Positions 1 through 12,719 are shown, counted from the stretch's first letter. The stretch: DNA of 64,000 bases from Adiantum capillus-veneris (GCA_014529385.2 CM043968.1:21627484-21691483); one strand, 5' to 3'. The notes: generated by a model from the sequence alone, not told the origin. Program-made: numbers and translations.

Positions 1-38
1 CACACACACACTCCCACTCTAACTTATTCTCTCTCCCT

Positions 39-232
<194 letters not shown>

Positions 233-519
233 CTACACGCGCTGCCCAGTGTGCACTCCGTCTTAATCTCTCGCTCATGGCTACACACTGACGGCCCCAA
301 TCCACGCCTGCCACGTCATCACTGCGTGTACCTCTCTGCCCCGATGCACCCGCTGTCAACAGTTACCCTGGGTCCCCGCACCTTGCTTCGCGCTGCGCGC
401 AGCTAACAACCCCCGCAATCAGTGCCGCGCCATTCCCCGGAGTCATGCTCACAACCCCCGCAATCAGTGCCGCACCATTCCCCGGAGTCAATTCCTGCAA
501 GCTGCCGCGCCACATGCAA
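233..519. repeat. C-rich block with a 45-bp tandem duplication
   Basis: A GC-rich stretch unlike its A-rich right neighbour. A 45-bp unit starting ACAACCCCCGCAATCAGTGC occurs at 406-450 and again at 451-490. I see no gene. It could belong to the 5' end of the retroelement that follows, but no LTR matching the one at 17197 is visible here. Confidence 0.7.
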
Positions 520-1377
520 GGTAAGTACAGGTAAAAAAAAATATTTTTGCTTTTATTTAGTTTACTTTATTTTTAAAAAAAATAAGAAATACAAACTCAT
601 AAAAGTCTAAAAATATAAAATAAATTCAAAGAAAAAAAAACTCATAAACAATTTTTAAAAATAAAAAACTCACACAAAAATAAAAATCACAAAGAACATC
701 ATAAAAGAAAAATAAAAAAATTCAAAGATAAATCACAAAGATTTGTCCAAAATCAAAAGTGACAGAGATAAATCCCTAAAATATAAAAAATTCATTAAAA
801 ATTTATAAGAACTCATAGAAAATTCTAAACAATCCACTAATCGAAAAAAATCCTAATAAATCATTAAAAAATCATAAATCTTCAAAAAATCCCAAAAAAA
901 ACTAGAAAATTATCTGAAAATTTTTAAAATATCAAAACCTTTCCAAAAAAATAATTTAAAAATCATTAAATTATCAAAAAAAGAAAATCCAAAATTTAAC
1001 AAAAAATTAGGAAAACAAAAAAGAAAGTCGTAGAAAGTGTTTGAAAAAGCCAAAACCGAGGCCAAAAAGCAAAAAGCAATGTCGAAAAAATCACACGCCG
1101 AGCAAACAGCACAAAAGCGAGCTAGTGGAAAAAAGTAAAAATAACATGATGCAAAGCGAAATAGAACAACTGAAAAAAGCGAGCAAAAGGATCAATTCGA
1201 AGCCGTGAGCAGCAAAAAGTTTTTAAAGATGTCAAAATCAAGCGTATAGATTAGCTTTCAGTTAAACGAACAGGCACAACTCACATGTGAGTGCAGATTA
1301 GGCTAGTAGGAGCAACAAAAATTCTGCTAATCAAAACTAAAACCTGCCAAGAGACAGTTTTTGTAGATTAAGCCAAC
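520..1377. other. A-rich untranslated stretch, probable retroelement leader
   Basis: Strongly A-biased on the plus strand, with many short AAAAATC and CATAAA words and no long open frame. It lies directly before the first gag-like frame at 1378, so a 5' leader is the simplest reading. I found no convincing primer binding site. Confidence 0.4.
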
Positions 1378-3071
1378 ATGGACTCAAATCGAGCCGAGAG
1401 TTCAAGTACAGCAGAGCAAGCTAGTAGCAGTGGCAACACATACACAATTGTAACAAAGCAGCTATTGCAGCTATGTGGCTATAGTGGGGATAAAGTTTTA
1501 TACACAGTTATAGAAGGTTATATGTATCTTATGAGCAGTAAAAGCAGCACAAGAGCCAAGATCCTATTGATCAGAGTGAAGCCAGATTCAGAGAGATCCC
1601 AGATGTTCATAGACTTCAGTGGAGCCAGGTATTGTAAGCTCAGATGGATCCAAGTGGTTATCTAGAAATCTACACAAGCCAACAAAATATAAATTTTGTG
1701 CATATGCAATGAGGGTCATTGTACATGGATTACAGTGGTCAGATCTAACATCGAGATCGAAAAATGGAAGATCCAACATATCAACCAATAGAAGCTAGTC
1801 TAAATGGAGAACCAAGCCAAAGACGGTACAAAGGTCAAGACGGAGCATTCTACAACTTGATGATTAGTGTTTTGAAAGAAGATGCCGACAACTTGGAAAG
1901 TACAAAAGCTGAAGCTTCTCAGCTAGAGCTTGACATGATAGAACTAGTTGAAATACCACCAGTCATGACGTATTGGTCAGATTGTGGACAAAAATGTTGA
2001 CATTTTTCTAAAGATTGTTCAAGAAATCCAGAAAACAAGGATACATCAACTGCCAAGCAAGGTACATAGAAAATTGGAAATGCGAATCTCGATGTAAGTG
2101 CATTTAACCCATCACTTTTAATGCAATCAGATGATTCTGCATTACCGTTAGAAGCACCAGTAAAAGCACTACAAGTTGAAAATCAACATAAAGATGCATA
2201 GGCACCTGAAAAACTTAAAATTGATTCTTTGAACAACAAATTCTTGCATGAATTTGGTAAAGGTGTCGAGATATCATCGAAGGTTGAAAAGACTATTAGG
2301 TTTGCAAATGATTCCGCATCTACTACCACAAGTGTGCAACCATTCACGAGTCAAAGGGACACATCAAACATGATGACTTTAGCCTTGTATGGCACCCATA
2401 ATCCATATGCACACTATGTATACCAAAAAGGAAAACTGTACAAAAAGTATCAACTAGTGTTTGAATGGCCCACACACCAACTCATAGAAGTGCGTCCAGT
2501 GATAGATAAAAAAGGATGGTTCATTTCAGAGGAAAGAATCTATATTAGCTTATCCTCTCTAGAGCTCAAGGATATTACCCGAGTGAACCCAGAAATCTGT
2601 TCAGAGCCAAACTCTCCTCCATCGAAAATCAAGCTTCGACATTGTGACCAAACGAGCACATACTTTGACCATAACAATCGTAGATATAGACGAGAGTCTA
2701 GCATCTATGATGCCTTGGGTCCTAAAACCACAGAAGCTCATATCATAGGAGACCCATGGGATAGACAATATCAGGGTAAAGATAATGCTATCTATAGCTC
2801 AACTTGGGAAATAATTTGTCATGTTTCACGAAGATATATAGGAAACTATGCAGAAAGCTCACATATGCCGAACATCAACAATGCTACCCAAAGTGTACCT
2901 TCACAATCCCAAAAGGTGAGACTAAACCAAAGACAAACAATTTTGAACTCTTACAATGAAGAAGGCTATAGTGATCAGCCTTGGAAGGGGGGAGCTGTAA
3001 ATCCATCAAGTTCAGCTTATGCACCAAGAAATGCTACACCAGTTAGAAGCCCTAGAGCCTTTAACCAATAG
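1378..3071 (+). pseudogene. Decayed gag-like region of LTR element A
   Basis: Three plus-strand frames (1378-1665, 1764-2000, 2229-3071) are consecutive pieces of one broken polyprotein. Near 1966-2015 there is a CCHC zinc knuckle, C-G-Q-K-C then a TGA stop, then H-F-S-K-D-C; the stop replaces the usual glycine codon, so the motif is clear but the gene is dead. The 280-codon frame at 2229 is rich in Tyr, Asn and Ser and has no domain I can name. Its position before knuckle and protease sequences is that of a Ty3/gypsy-type Gag. It runs into the duplicated protease segment at 3134. Confidence 0.6.
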
Positions 3072-3133
3072 ACCTCTTCAAAGCAAAAACCATTAAAATA
3101 TCATATGGTTGTTGGAAGTTTCCAATTGACCCA

Positions 3134-6100
3134 AATTCCATCAGAGTCTACATATAAATGCCTCTATGAATATCATCAATGACAAAAGCTTTAGCTGATC
3201 TCCACAAATCAAAGTCAAAACCCAATAAATCAAATAGTGTTCAAATAGTTACATGTGATCAACCTCACATATGCATATCAAGATGCACACTGTAACAAAT
3301 ATCAGGAAGATCAAGATCTTGTACAAACCCACATGGATGACCTGACTGAAGTAAAAGACTACCTGAAGATGATGCAAAGCCTCAAGCTGCCAGAACAAGT
3401 GATATTAAAATCAGTGTCAATGGGAGCTAAAGTTCAGAAAGCTACACAAAGGTCATCACCAAAATCTCATCCGAAGAGACGGATTTTGCCAGAAAGTATA
3501 GTGGATCTTTTAAGGTTAATGGTTACCCAGATGCAGGTGGAAAATGCTCTACAATTGCAAAAAGGTGCAATATTACAGCCCATGGAGTCAACATCGATTG
3601 AAGCAGGTGGTCAAAGCAAAGAAAATCCAGATATAGTTCAACCAAAGGATGTTGCCATAGCAAAAGCAGTCATTTCAGACACGAATACTTAGATGATCAA
3701 GTGCAACATTTTTGGTGAGAACGAAGAAAATCTGTCAAGAGAAGTAAAGCTAGATTTTCAGTTAAACAAGAACCTCATGTCTTTTCGCACTTGGAAAAGA
3801 TGTGGACAACCACACTTGAAAGATTCTTCTAAATTTGTGAACATATCATGAAACAAACGAGCAGAATGTTTGGGAATCATCTCCACCACCATTGAAGTAA
3901 GTTTATAGATTATCATAGCTCAATTTCATGTGATCACAACAAAAGATATGCCAGACGACATCATAATGAGAATGCCAATGGCTCAGAAGATGTTAGAGGT
4001 ACAGAATTCAAACATGACGGAGTCATCACAGACAACAAAGAATGAAGACTAAGACTGGTCACCCGCGGATCACCCGCGGATCACAGCACAAAGTCCTCAA
4101 GCATAATTCAAATGGAAGATCTTATTGAAGATGATTCATCTCCATTGAATAGAACTTCAAAAGAGCTTAAAACAAATTAGACAATAGCAAGTGCAGATCA
4201 AACAGAGCAAAGGACTTCCACGATAGCTATTGAGTAGAGAATGCCACCAAAGCAAGAAGTTAAGAAGAACGAGGTTGTCGAGAACCATGAAGCAATAGGA
4301 AGTCCAAAGATCAATCACTCATTTCCAATTGAATCAATAGATGCAAGTCAGATTGGAAGACAGAGTCTCAAGCTATCCTCCATAGAGACACAACTAGATC
4401 AAGATGAGACCATGGCAAAATCAGGCAAAGATCTTCAATAGAACCAACAATGAGAATAGCTGTAGTTCCCAGCAATACAAAAGGAGCAAGTGTCAGATGC
4501 AATGCTCTACTAGATAAAGAAGTTAATTGCAATATGATTGCAGACCACATTCAGAGAATTCTAGAGATCACTCCATGCAAACAGGAGAGCAAAACAATGC
4601 TAGGTTTGCATACAGGTAAAAAAGAAATGGTTGCTACCCTTAGCATCCAAAATCATGAAGAGTAGGTAAAGTTTCAAGTAAAGTCTTCAAATGAAATGCT
4701 TGCAGATGTAATCATTGGACATCAGTGGTTCGACCAACACAAGGGCTACACAGAAGATGCAATGCTAATACTCTCTTCTCCAAGAGGTAGCCAGCAACAT
4801 TTACAGGTACCATTAATGCTAGATTCAGAGTTGCAAAAGTCACAAGAATCCAAGATAAATTTTGTAGACCTTTAAGCTAAATTGGAACTTCCACCGATTA
4901 GCAAAGAAATTGTGACATCATATGCATCTATATCAAAGAACCCTCATGGATCAGCTTCTTCTAGCAAGTCAAGCTTTCAAGTCAATCGATGACCCAACTA
5001 AAATCTCTAAGGAGACACCTAGAAAAGCAAAGGTATATCAACCAAAGTACTCAAGAAAGCAAAGGAAAGTCAAGCAAGTGTTTTTTTAGAGCAATTTAGT
5101 CAAAGTCAATGATCCAATTTGGATTAAAAATAGTAAATCAACACAGAAAGACAAACACATGGGATGGATAGCATCAAAGTGGAGCTTAAAAGAACAGGGG
5201 TACTATGGAGGTAATAGATAGATATGGGTACCAAAAGCAAAGGGTTAGAGCATATGAAGCAACGTCATGTCCCTCCCAAGAAAAGGTATCAACCTCGATA
5301 ATATTCCAGGATACCTAAGAAGAAGGTATACAACAAAACAACACCAAAGGTACTGAAGTCTATCACAACTTTCAAGAGGATATAGAACAAATATGGATCT
5401 CAAAGAATCTTTCTCTTAGACAAGGATTTTACATAGGGCATACAAAGATTTGGCTACCAGTCAACCACAAGCCAAATGCAACTACATGAGACCTGCATAA
5501 AGATCGGAGGAACTCAACAAGACCTAGAGCAAAGCAAAGTCAATAATGGAGATACAAAGGTCATCAAGAGATTTGATTCCAAAGTCTTCCAATACTCACA
5601 GTCAGCAGAGGCCTACAAAACATCAAAGACACCTATCAACATGCCTAATTGGAGAATCAAACAGATAATGGATTCTTCACCGTCAAAGAAGGACAACCCA
5701 ACCAACGAGAATGCATATTCAAAAATGAAAAATTAGGTATGGCAAAAGAAACCTTTAATGCCAACTTGGTCCTTCACTAATCCTCTTTTGGAAGATTCAA
5801 GCTTACTTTTACCTGAAAAAACGTTTGTAGTAAGCACAAGAATATGAAAATTCAAGTCGCCAGGGTGCAAAAAACACTCTTTGGCATAGTCAGAGTCGGG
5901 CTGCTGAGCCATAAAATGAGGAAAGCATTAGTCCCAACACTTCAAGCATATCAAACTCTGTGCTAAGAGTGGTAGTTATTAGGCTTACGCTCAAGCTGGA
6001 AGAGTTAAGAATATATATGTCATGTTGCTCATGCTGGATGAGATGAGCATAAGAGTCGAAGTCTATTAACTTACAAATGGTGGAGTTTCGTAGAGTCCAA

Positions 6101-6396
6101 CACTCATGCACAGTGCACAGTAAGATGAGAGCACATATCCTCGTGAACAAAAACCATTCTTAAAGGGGTGCCAGCTTGCAAATCTATGTCATACGGATTT
6201 TTAGCTACACCATCTTTCTGAAGAACCCCTCAAAATCATTTTTGTAGAGCATATTGTTTTCGATGCATTTTTGTATATGCATGAATAGTATATCCCACCA
6301 TTGGACATATGCTTTAGACACTCCTTTTTGCTTCTACCTATGCACCTTGAGTGGACTACAACAGGTAAACCAATGTCATGCTAACCAACATAGTCA
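3134..6396 (+). pseudogene. Protease and C-terminal region of element A, copy 1
   Basis: This 3.26-kb block is repeated almost unchanged at 12985-16236. It holds a second damaged zinc knuckle (about 3795-3830), a retropepsin-like stretch (about 4450-4780) with A-L-L-D-K-E-V at the catalytic position and A-D-V-I-I-G-H-Q-W-F near its end, and a C-terminal part (about 5160-5250) with L-K-E-Q-G-Y-Y-G-G-N and I-W-V-P-K. The same C-terminal words occur in the intact 1721-codon frame at 21111-26276, so the two elements are related. Many stops break the frame. No reverse transcriptase or integrase follows. A 12-bp repeat around 4059-4080 (CACCCGCGGAT twice) is single in copy 2. The block ends exactly where CACTA-1 begins. 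Confidence 0.7.
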
Positions 6397-6590
6397 CACT
6401 ACAACAAAAAAGAGGGTTATCGACGTATATAGCGACGCTTAACGTTGCTATACGCGTTGATATATGCGTCCTTGTGAAATTGTCTCAAAGAGCGTTGATA
6501 TACGCGTGGAAAGGCTTTATTAGCGACGCATATATCGACGCTGGTATAGACGGGTATAGCGACGCGTATATCGACGACCATAACAGTAAA
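6397..6590. repeat. CACTA-1 left terminus and subterminal repeats
   Basis: After the terminal CACTACAA, short direct and inverted copies of TATAGCGACGC, TATCGACG and GATATACGCG fill 6418-6580. In CACTA elements such subterminal words are the binding sites of the TNPA-type protein. Similar words recur at 12828-12984 and, diverged, at the ends of CACTA-2. Confidence 0.8.
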
Positions 6591-6595
6591 AAAAT

Positions 6596-6688
6596 TTTCT
6601 TGGGTAGAGGGCAGGTATCTTGGCCTGTGCCCAATGAATAGATGGACACAGGCACCACAGCCAGACTTCCTGCCCTCTGCCCAAGAAA
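6596..6688. repeat. Foldback, 20-bp inverted repeat
   Basis: TTTCTTGGGTAGAGGGCAGG at 6596-6615 pairs with its inverse at 6669-6688 with one G-T difference. The inner 53 bases carry further partial complementarity (CCTGTGCC against ACAGGCA). It lies between the subterminal repeats and the genes of CACTA-1. Confidence 0.8.
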
Positions 6689-6690
6689 GA

Positions 6691-7291
6691 GAGCAGCACC
6701 AAAATCAACCGTGCTCCCGTAGAAATTTCGGCAAAGTTCCCTTCGTTTTTACATAAACTTTAAAAAATATATATATCATGTATACGCCTCCTACATGCTA
6801 TCCATGTAGGATCTCACATGAGATTTAAGGCCAATGACCATAATGAACCATAACCATAACTTAAAACCATAACCATAACTTAAAACCATAACCGACCAAT
6901 ATAACCACTTTGATCATAACCAGAAACAAAATTAACAATGACCATAAGCATAAACAGAAAGTTAAACATAACCATAAACAAAACCTGAACCATAACTATG
7001 TCTATACAAGAATAGGAGAAATAACCATGTTTATACAATGACAATGACAATAACCATAACCATAACCATAAGGAAAACAATAACTGTCTGAACAATAATC
7101 ATAACCATATATATATGTCTATACAAAAGGAGACACAGAAGCGTGTCTGTGTCTCACAAAGCATATATATATAATCCGGGCCACTGATGACTAGGCGTCA
7201 CAACCTGCACATAGGACAACTCACAAAATTAGTATTCACATACTTACTTAATTAAATCAACTCACACATATTAATGTCTCACCTCAAGCGA
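6691..7291. repeat. Non-coding part of CACTA-1 with CCATAA-type repeats
   Basis: From about 6836 to 7110 the sequence is a loose repeat of CCATAACCATAAC and relatives. The remainder to the TNPA-like stop codon shows no gene. Confidence 0.65.
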
Positions 7292-8441
7292 TCAGAGAGA
7301 CTGTAAGGCCGCCCAATCTACAGGCTCTCCTGAAGCATCAAGATCATTCAATACTTCATAGATACCTCTGCAATATCCATCTGACTCCTCCTGACGTGTC
7401 GGGGCTTGATGCATCGCAAGATTCTACGTTTATACAAAAATCAGAGTAATAAGAATACATGATTTATCACGTTTTAAAAAACGCCATAGTTAAGATTGGA
7501 TTAGAAACTCACAAACTCATAGCGAAAGGTGTCGAAGCCTCCGCTGCCAAGATGAGATGTCCCCCTGGTCATTTGTCGTATCTGCGCAGCCTCACGCTAA
7601 TGTCTGAACCGTGTGGCCGCTGTCTGCTCATCCTCCCTGATCTAAAGCCACGTCTCGTGTGAGATGCCCGAAGGCTTCGACGAGCCAATCCTGAAAGCCT
7701 TCCGAGCTGCAACTTGTCGATGTTTCACGGTGTCCTGTGCAACATCCTTGATCCAGCTTCTCGGAACAACGTCAGAACCCGGAGTAGGCTGGTACTCTCT
7801 CAGGATGGTCGCCACTATGTAAGTGACTTTGTCCTTTTCCTGTTGATCCCAAGACGTCAGAATGCTTGTCGAAAACTGTAGCTCCACGAGCTGGCGAATC
7901 CGCTGTCTCATCTCAGTCCCGACTCTATCCATGTCAACAGAACCATCTGGCCGTACAGTATAGAGCTTGGAGGCACTAGGATCGTGTGCCCCCCAAGGTG
8001 TCCGAGGTGTGCCAAGAGGTGTGTCGAGAGGTGTGCCTAGGTAGGACGGGGGTCGTGAGTGAGGAGGGGTTGAAGAATCTGTGGACCCTCCTCCACAACA
8101 ACCACCACCTCCACCTGACAATCGCCGAGATCGGCGAGTGCGCCTGTGCTGTGGAGATGAGGACGTACCCGCCTCTGCCCCACCCCTAGGTGTCGAAGCG
8201 GCCATGATGGGAGAAGCAGGCGTCGTATCCATAGGCGTCCCCTCCCCATAGGTGTCCCCCCCCCCGGCGTCGGACCCTCAGGTGTGAAGCCCGTAGGCAT
8301 AGTACCCGTGCCTCTGGCTACCCAGTACTGAGAAGCCTCTGCCATCTGAGCAGGCTTCATCCGTGTAACAAAGCCCATGAATGCATCTGCACTCATAGAA
8401 GCGGGATCTGGAAACTGGTCTGCCATACTAAAGTCCTTCAC
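7292..8441 (-). pseudogene. TNPA-like second protein of CACTA-1
   Basis: Minus-strand gene. The start at 8441 gives M-K-D-F-S-M-A-D-Q-F, then a Pro/Gly/Thr-rich linker. A frameshift in a G-rich run near 8240-8265 moves reading to the frame of 7642-8232, which holds an Arg-rich and Gly-rich stretch and a helical region around W-D-Q-Q-E-K-D-K-V. Two in-frame TAG codons (near 7642 and 7600, both one C-to-T change from CAG) precede R-G-T-S-H-L-G-S-G-G-F, a motif of plant En/Spm second-ORF proteins. A good donor (GTGAGT, 7507-7512) and acceptor (ending 7424) remove an 89-bp intron in phase 0, and the last exon ends ...D-W-A-A-L-Q-S-L-stop at 7292. The family binds subterminal repeats in other CACTA elements. 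Its homologue in CACTA-2 ends at 40093. Confidence 0.72.
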
Positions 8442-8526
8442 AAAGAAAGTAAAATAAAGCGTCAGAAGACAGTTGTTTAACTTAACTTTAAGCTTAATTT
8501 TAAATAAACGTCTTCACACAAACACT
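8442..8526. other. Spacer between TNP2 and TNPA-like genes
   Basis: AT-rich spacer of 85 bases on the minus strand between the two transposon genes; nothing else seen. Confidence 0.5.
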
Positions 8527-9667
8527 TACAGGCCTAAGCCTTGACGAGTGAGGCATCATCGATAAGATCTTGCACCGTTTCATTGATAAGGCACACAGAC
8601 CAAGTGCTCCATGACGAGCTTCTCAAGCCAAATGGATTGACTCCATCCATTGCCATGCCCAAACGCAAATTGCATGGTTCACTCTTAAAATGTGGCCAGG
8701 TATCTTCAATGTGCCTCCAGGCCTTTGAATCAGCAGGCACCCTACATGTTGCGTCAGTGGATCTATTCGTAGAATGCCACCGCATCAACTTTGTAATGGA
8801 ACCACAACGAAACATGCTTTTTATCCTAGGAATAATAGGGAAATTCCGCAACACTTTAGCTGACACTGTCTCGCCATCTGCATCTTGTTTGTAGCGCATT
8901 GGTCCGCACTTAGGACACTACAGACAATCTGCGAATTCATTGCGAAAAAGAATGCAATCATTTGGACATGCATGAATCTTGTTGTAGTCCAAGCCAACTG
9001 AGGTCAATAGTTGCTTTGCATCTGGCCTGGAGGGGGGCATTCCATTGCCAGCCAGGAGAAGTTGCTCCCGCAACAACCTGTTTAAGCCACATTAAATTAA
9101 AAAGCTCTCCAAGCACGTCACCGTTGCAATCCGAAAATGCCTTTTATAAATTATGTACCTAAACAAAGCAGTGACGCTTGCATCTGACCACCCGTACACT
9201 GACTGAAGATTCAAAAACGCCAGACAAGTATGAAGCGTCGATATTTTGATGCCTTCATAGACGTGCCAACTTCCTCAACTTGTCTTCAGGAGATAGGCGC
9301 ACGACTTCTGGTGCTGCTTCGTTAGCGTTCTCCTCGCTTGTCTGGAAGAAGGTATCCAACATGTCCTCCATGCCACCGTATTCTGTCTCTGTTAGTCCTT
9401 TTCTGCTTCCATCCTTGGCTCTATATTGGTCGGACCTTCACGCATAATCCTTTTTCTCTCTCTCTCAGATGTAGGTGCTATGTCGCGAAAATCAATGCCC
9501 GTTCCGTAAGAGTCGTATCGTAGATTCTGTACGGTTTCTTTAGCAAACTCTCTGTACTTGTGCACATGCTCATCATTACATATCCTACGCTTGCGCAGGA
9601 TTTTATACTTGCAGAGCGTGCACGAGCATGCAATCTTTTCCTCCATGTTAGTTGATGACGTTGCCAT
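8527..9667 (-). pseudogene. TNP2 transposase of CACTA-1, internally deleted
   Basis: Minus strand. The start at 9667 gives M-A-T-S-S-T followed by C-S-C-T-L-C, the Cys-rich transposase-associated domain. About 9160-9240 encodes V-Y-G-W-S-D-A-S-V-T-A-L-F, and 8930-9010 encodes N-K-I-H-A-C-P-N-D-C-I-L-F, both standard TNP2 words. The frame 8534-8899 then reads C-P-K-C-G, R-W-H-S and L-G-M-A-M-D-G-V-N-P-F-G, the TNP2 signature. Soon after W-S-V the normal central domain is missing and a short unrelated tail leads to a stop. Catalytic-core sequence and the DUF4218/DUF4216 parts seen in CACTA-2 are absent, so this is an internal deletion derivative. Several stops and shifts, plus probable introns, break the N-terminal part. 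Confidence 0.85.
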
Positions 9668-9699
9668 CTACAATGATTATGAATGTTGTTTTAATATAT

Positions 9700-9905
9700 A
9701 TACTCCTCACAATGTAAACTACCTCGCATTCTCTAGTCTTGCCCAATCTACGTACACCTCGGTCCAGAGGTGTACGGAGATCAGGACCAATATCGTCTTT
9801 ATTGGTCAAATCCTATAGGGGTAGACACATACGTGCACTCCCAGGTGTACATGGCAATGCATGTAGCGGGCAAAACCCCTTTGCCTCTTTTAGTTCCATA
9901 GTTTC
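9700..9905 (-). promoter_or_regulatory. Conserved upstream region of TNP2 (CACTA-1)
   Basis: About 200 bases just upstream of the TNP2 start match 45925-46145, the equivalent place in CACTA-2, despite strong divergence elsewhere. Shared words include AATGTAAACTACCTC, CATTCTCTAGTC, TCTTTATTGGTCAA and CAAAACCCCTTTGCCTCTT. A promoter or 5' untranslated leader is the natural reading. Confidence 0.65.
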
Positions 9906-9919
9906 TTCAACATCCTACG

Positions 9920-11930
9920 GCTACCTACGGCTTGTGTAGTTGACATTAATTCAAACCCATTGACCTACGGCTTGCCATACATGCTCTTGACATTGTTTTA
10001 AGACTACTTAATGAACTAAGGATGGTTTTGGTATAGATAGAAGCCATTTCCGAAGTCCGTTTGCGTTTTTCTACAATCGAATTTGACCTACTGCTTGTGT
10101 ATTTGGCGTTTCCTTTATCCATTTGACCTACGGCTTTCCATACACGCTCTTGACATTGCCTAAAGACTACCTAATCGTCTACGGATGGTTTTAGTAGGCA
10201 TAGAAGCCATTTCCAAAATCCGTTTGCGTTTTTGCGTAGAAAAACGCAACCGGATTTGACCTACGGCTTGTGTATTTGGCGTTTCTTCTATCCATTTGAC
10301 CTACGGCTTGCCATACGCGCTCTTTAAATTGCCTAAAGACTACCTAATTGTCTACGGATGGTTTCAGAAGGCATAAAAGCCATTTCTGAAGTCCGTTTGC
10401 GTTTTTTCGTAGAAAAACGCAACCGGATTTGACCTACGGCTTGTGTATTTGGCGTTTCTTCTATCCGTTTGACCTACGGCTTGCCATACGTGCTCTTGAC
10501 ATTGCCTAAAGACTACCTAATCGTCTATGCATGGTTTCAGTAGGCATAGAAACCATTTCCGAAGTCCGTTTGCATTTTTCGTAAAAAAACGCAACCGGAT
10601 TTGACCTACGGCTTGTGTATTTGACGTTAATTCAAACCCATTGACCTACGGCTTTCCATACGCGCTATTGACATTGATTTAAGACTACTTAATGAACTAC
10701 GGATGGTTTCGGTATGGGAGAAGCCATTTCCGAAGTCAGTTTGCGTTTTTTCGTAGAAAAACGCAACCGGATTTGACCTACGGCTTGTGTATTTGGTGTT
10801 TTTTCTATATGTTTGACCTACGGGTCGCCATACGCGCTCTTGACATTGCCGAAAGACTACCTAATTGTCTGCGGATGGTTTCAGAAGGCATAGAAGCCAT
10901 TTCCGAAGTCCGTTTATATTTTTCCGTAGAAAAACGCAACCAGATTTGACCTACGGCTTGTGTATTTGGCGTTTCTTCTATCCGTTTGACCTACGACTTG
11001 CCATACACGCTCTTGACATTGCCTAAAGACTACCTTATCGTCTACGGATGGTTTCAGAAGGCATAAAATCCATTTCCGAAGTCCATTTGTGTTTTTTCGT
11101 AGAAAAACGCAACCGGATTTGACCTACGGCTTGTGTATTTGGCATTTCTTCTATCCGTTTGACCTACGGGTTGCCATACGTGCTCTTGACATTGCCTAAA
11201 GACTACCTAATCATCTACGGATGGTTTCAGAAGGCATAGAAGCCATTTCCGAAGTCCCTTTGCGTTTTTTCGTAGAGAAACGCAACCGGATTTGACCTAC
11301 GGCTTGTGTATTTGGCGTTTCTTCTATCCATTTGACCTACGGCTTGCCATACGCGCTCTTGACATTGCCTAAAGACTACCTAATCGTCTACGGATGGTTT
11401 CAGTAGGCATAAAATCCATTTCCGAAGTCCGTTTGCGTTTTTCCGTAGAAAAATGCAACCGAATTTGACCTACGGCTTGTGTATTTGGCGTTTCTTCTAT
11501 CCGTTTGACCTACGGGTTGCCATATGCGCTCTTGAAATTGCCTAAAGACTACCTAATCGTCTACGGATGGTTTCAGAAGGCATAGAAGTCATTTCCGATG
11601 TCCGTTTGCGTTTTTCCGTAGAAAAACGCAACCGGATTTGACCTACGGCTTGTGTATTTGGCGTTTCTTCTATCCGTTTGACCTATGGCTTGCCATACGC
11701 ACTCTTGACATTGCCTAAATACTACCTAATCGTCTACGGATGGTTTCAATAGGCATAGAAGCCATTTCCGAAGTCCGTTTGCGTTTTTTCGTTAAAAAAC
11801 GCAACTGGATTTGACCTACGGCTTGTGTATTTGACGTTAATTCAAACCCATTGACCTACGGCTTTCCATACGCGCTATTGACATTGCTTTAAGACTACCT
11901 AATGAACTACGGATGGTTTCAGCTAGCTGT
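9920..11930. repeat. 173-bp tandem array, about 11 units
   Basis: A word GGATTTGACCTACGGCTTGT recurs at about 10252, 10425, 10597, 10769, 10942, 11115, 11288, 11460, 11634 and 11807, a period of 172-173 bases. Each unit also holds CTACGGATGGTTTC and a hairpin, TTGCGTTTTT facing AAAAACGCAA across a TCGTAG-type loop. The array lies upstream of the TNP2 leader inside CACTA-1. Confidence 0.95.
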
Positions 11931-12124
11931 TTTAGCTGCTTAGTCCACACACAGCAGTTTAGGATTGCATAATATGTTATTTTGTCAATTTGTTATTCTA
12001 ACCTAGTATCAATCTACCACATTGTAACTTTCTGGTCTCATAGGTCACTTTGGCCTTTCGAAGAGTTAACATAACATTTCATTCATTTCTTTCTTTAATT
12101 TTAATTTTTTACGCAACCATAACT

Positions 12125-12196
12125 CTCTCTCTCTCTCTAGTTTTTATTTTCTACGCACATTTTTCTCTCTCTTTAATTTCTTACATGCACAAACAC

Positions 12197-12240
<44 letters not shown>

Positions 12241-12388
12241 CTCTCTTTAATTTCCTACATGCACACACACTTCTCTCTTTCTCTCTCTTTCCTACACACA
12301 CACACACACACACTTCTCTCTCTCTCTTTCCTACACACACACACACACCGCTCTCTATCTCTCTCTTTAATTTCCTACACGCACACAC

Positions 12389-12434
<46 letters not shown>

Positions 12435-12453
12435 TACACACACACACACACAC

Positions 12454-12503
<50 letters not shown>

Positions 12504-12565
12504 CACAAACACACACACACACACCTCTCTCTCTCTCTCTTCCCTACATATATACACACACACAC

Positions 12566-12662
<97 letters not shown>

Positions 12663-12668
12663 GGTGTG

Positions 12669-12719
<51 letters not shown>

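Noticed and set aside
3889-4040. Second independent retropepsin in element A
   Set aside because: D-I-I-M-R-M-P-M resembles a protease end, but no active-site motif precedes it clearly; it may be part of the same decayed domain or a partial duplication.
9920-11930. CRISPR-like regular repeats
   Set aside because: Unit is 173 bp with no unique spacers, lies in a plant transposon, and there are no cas genes.
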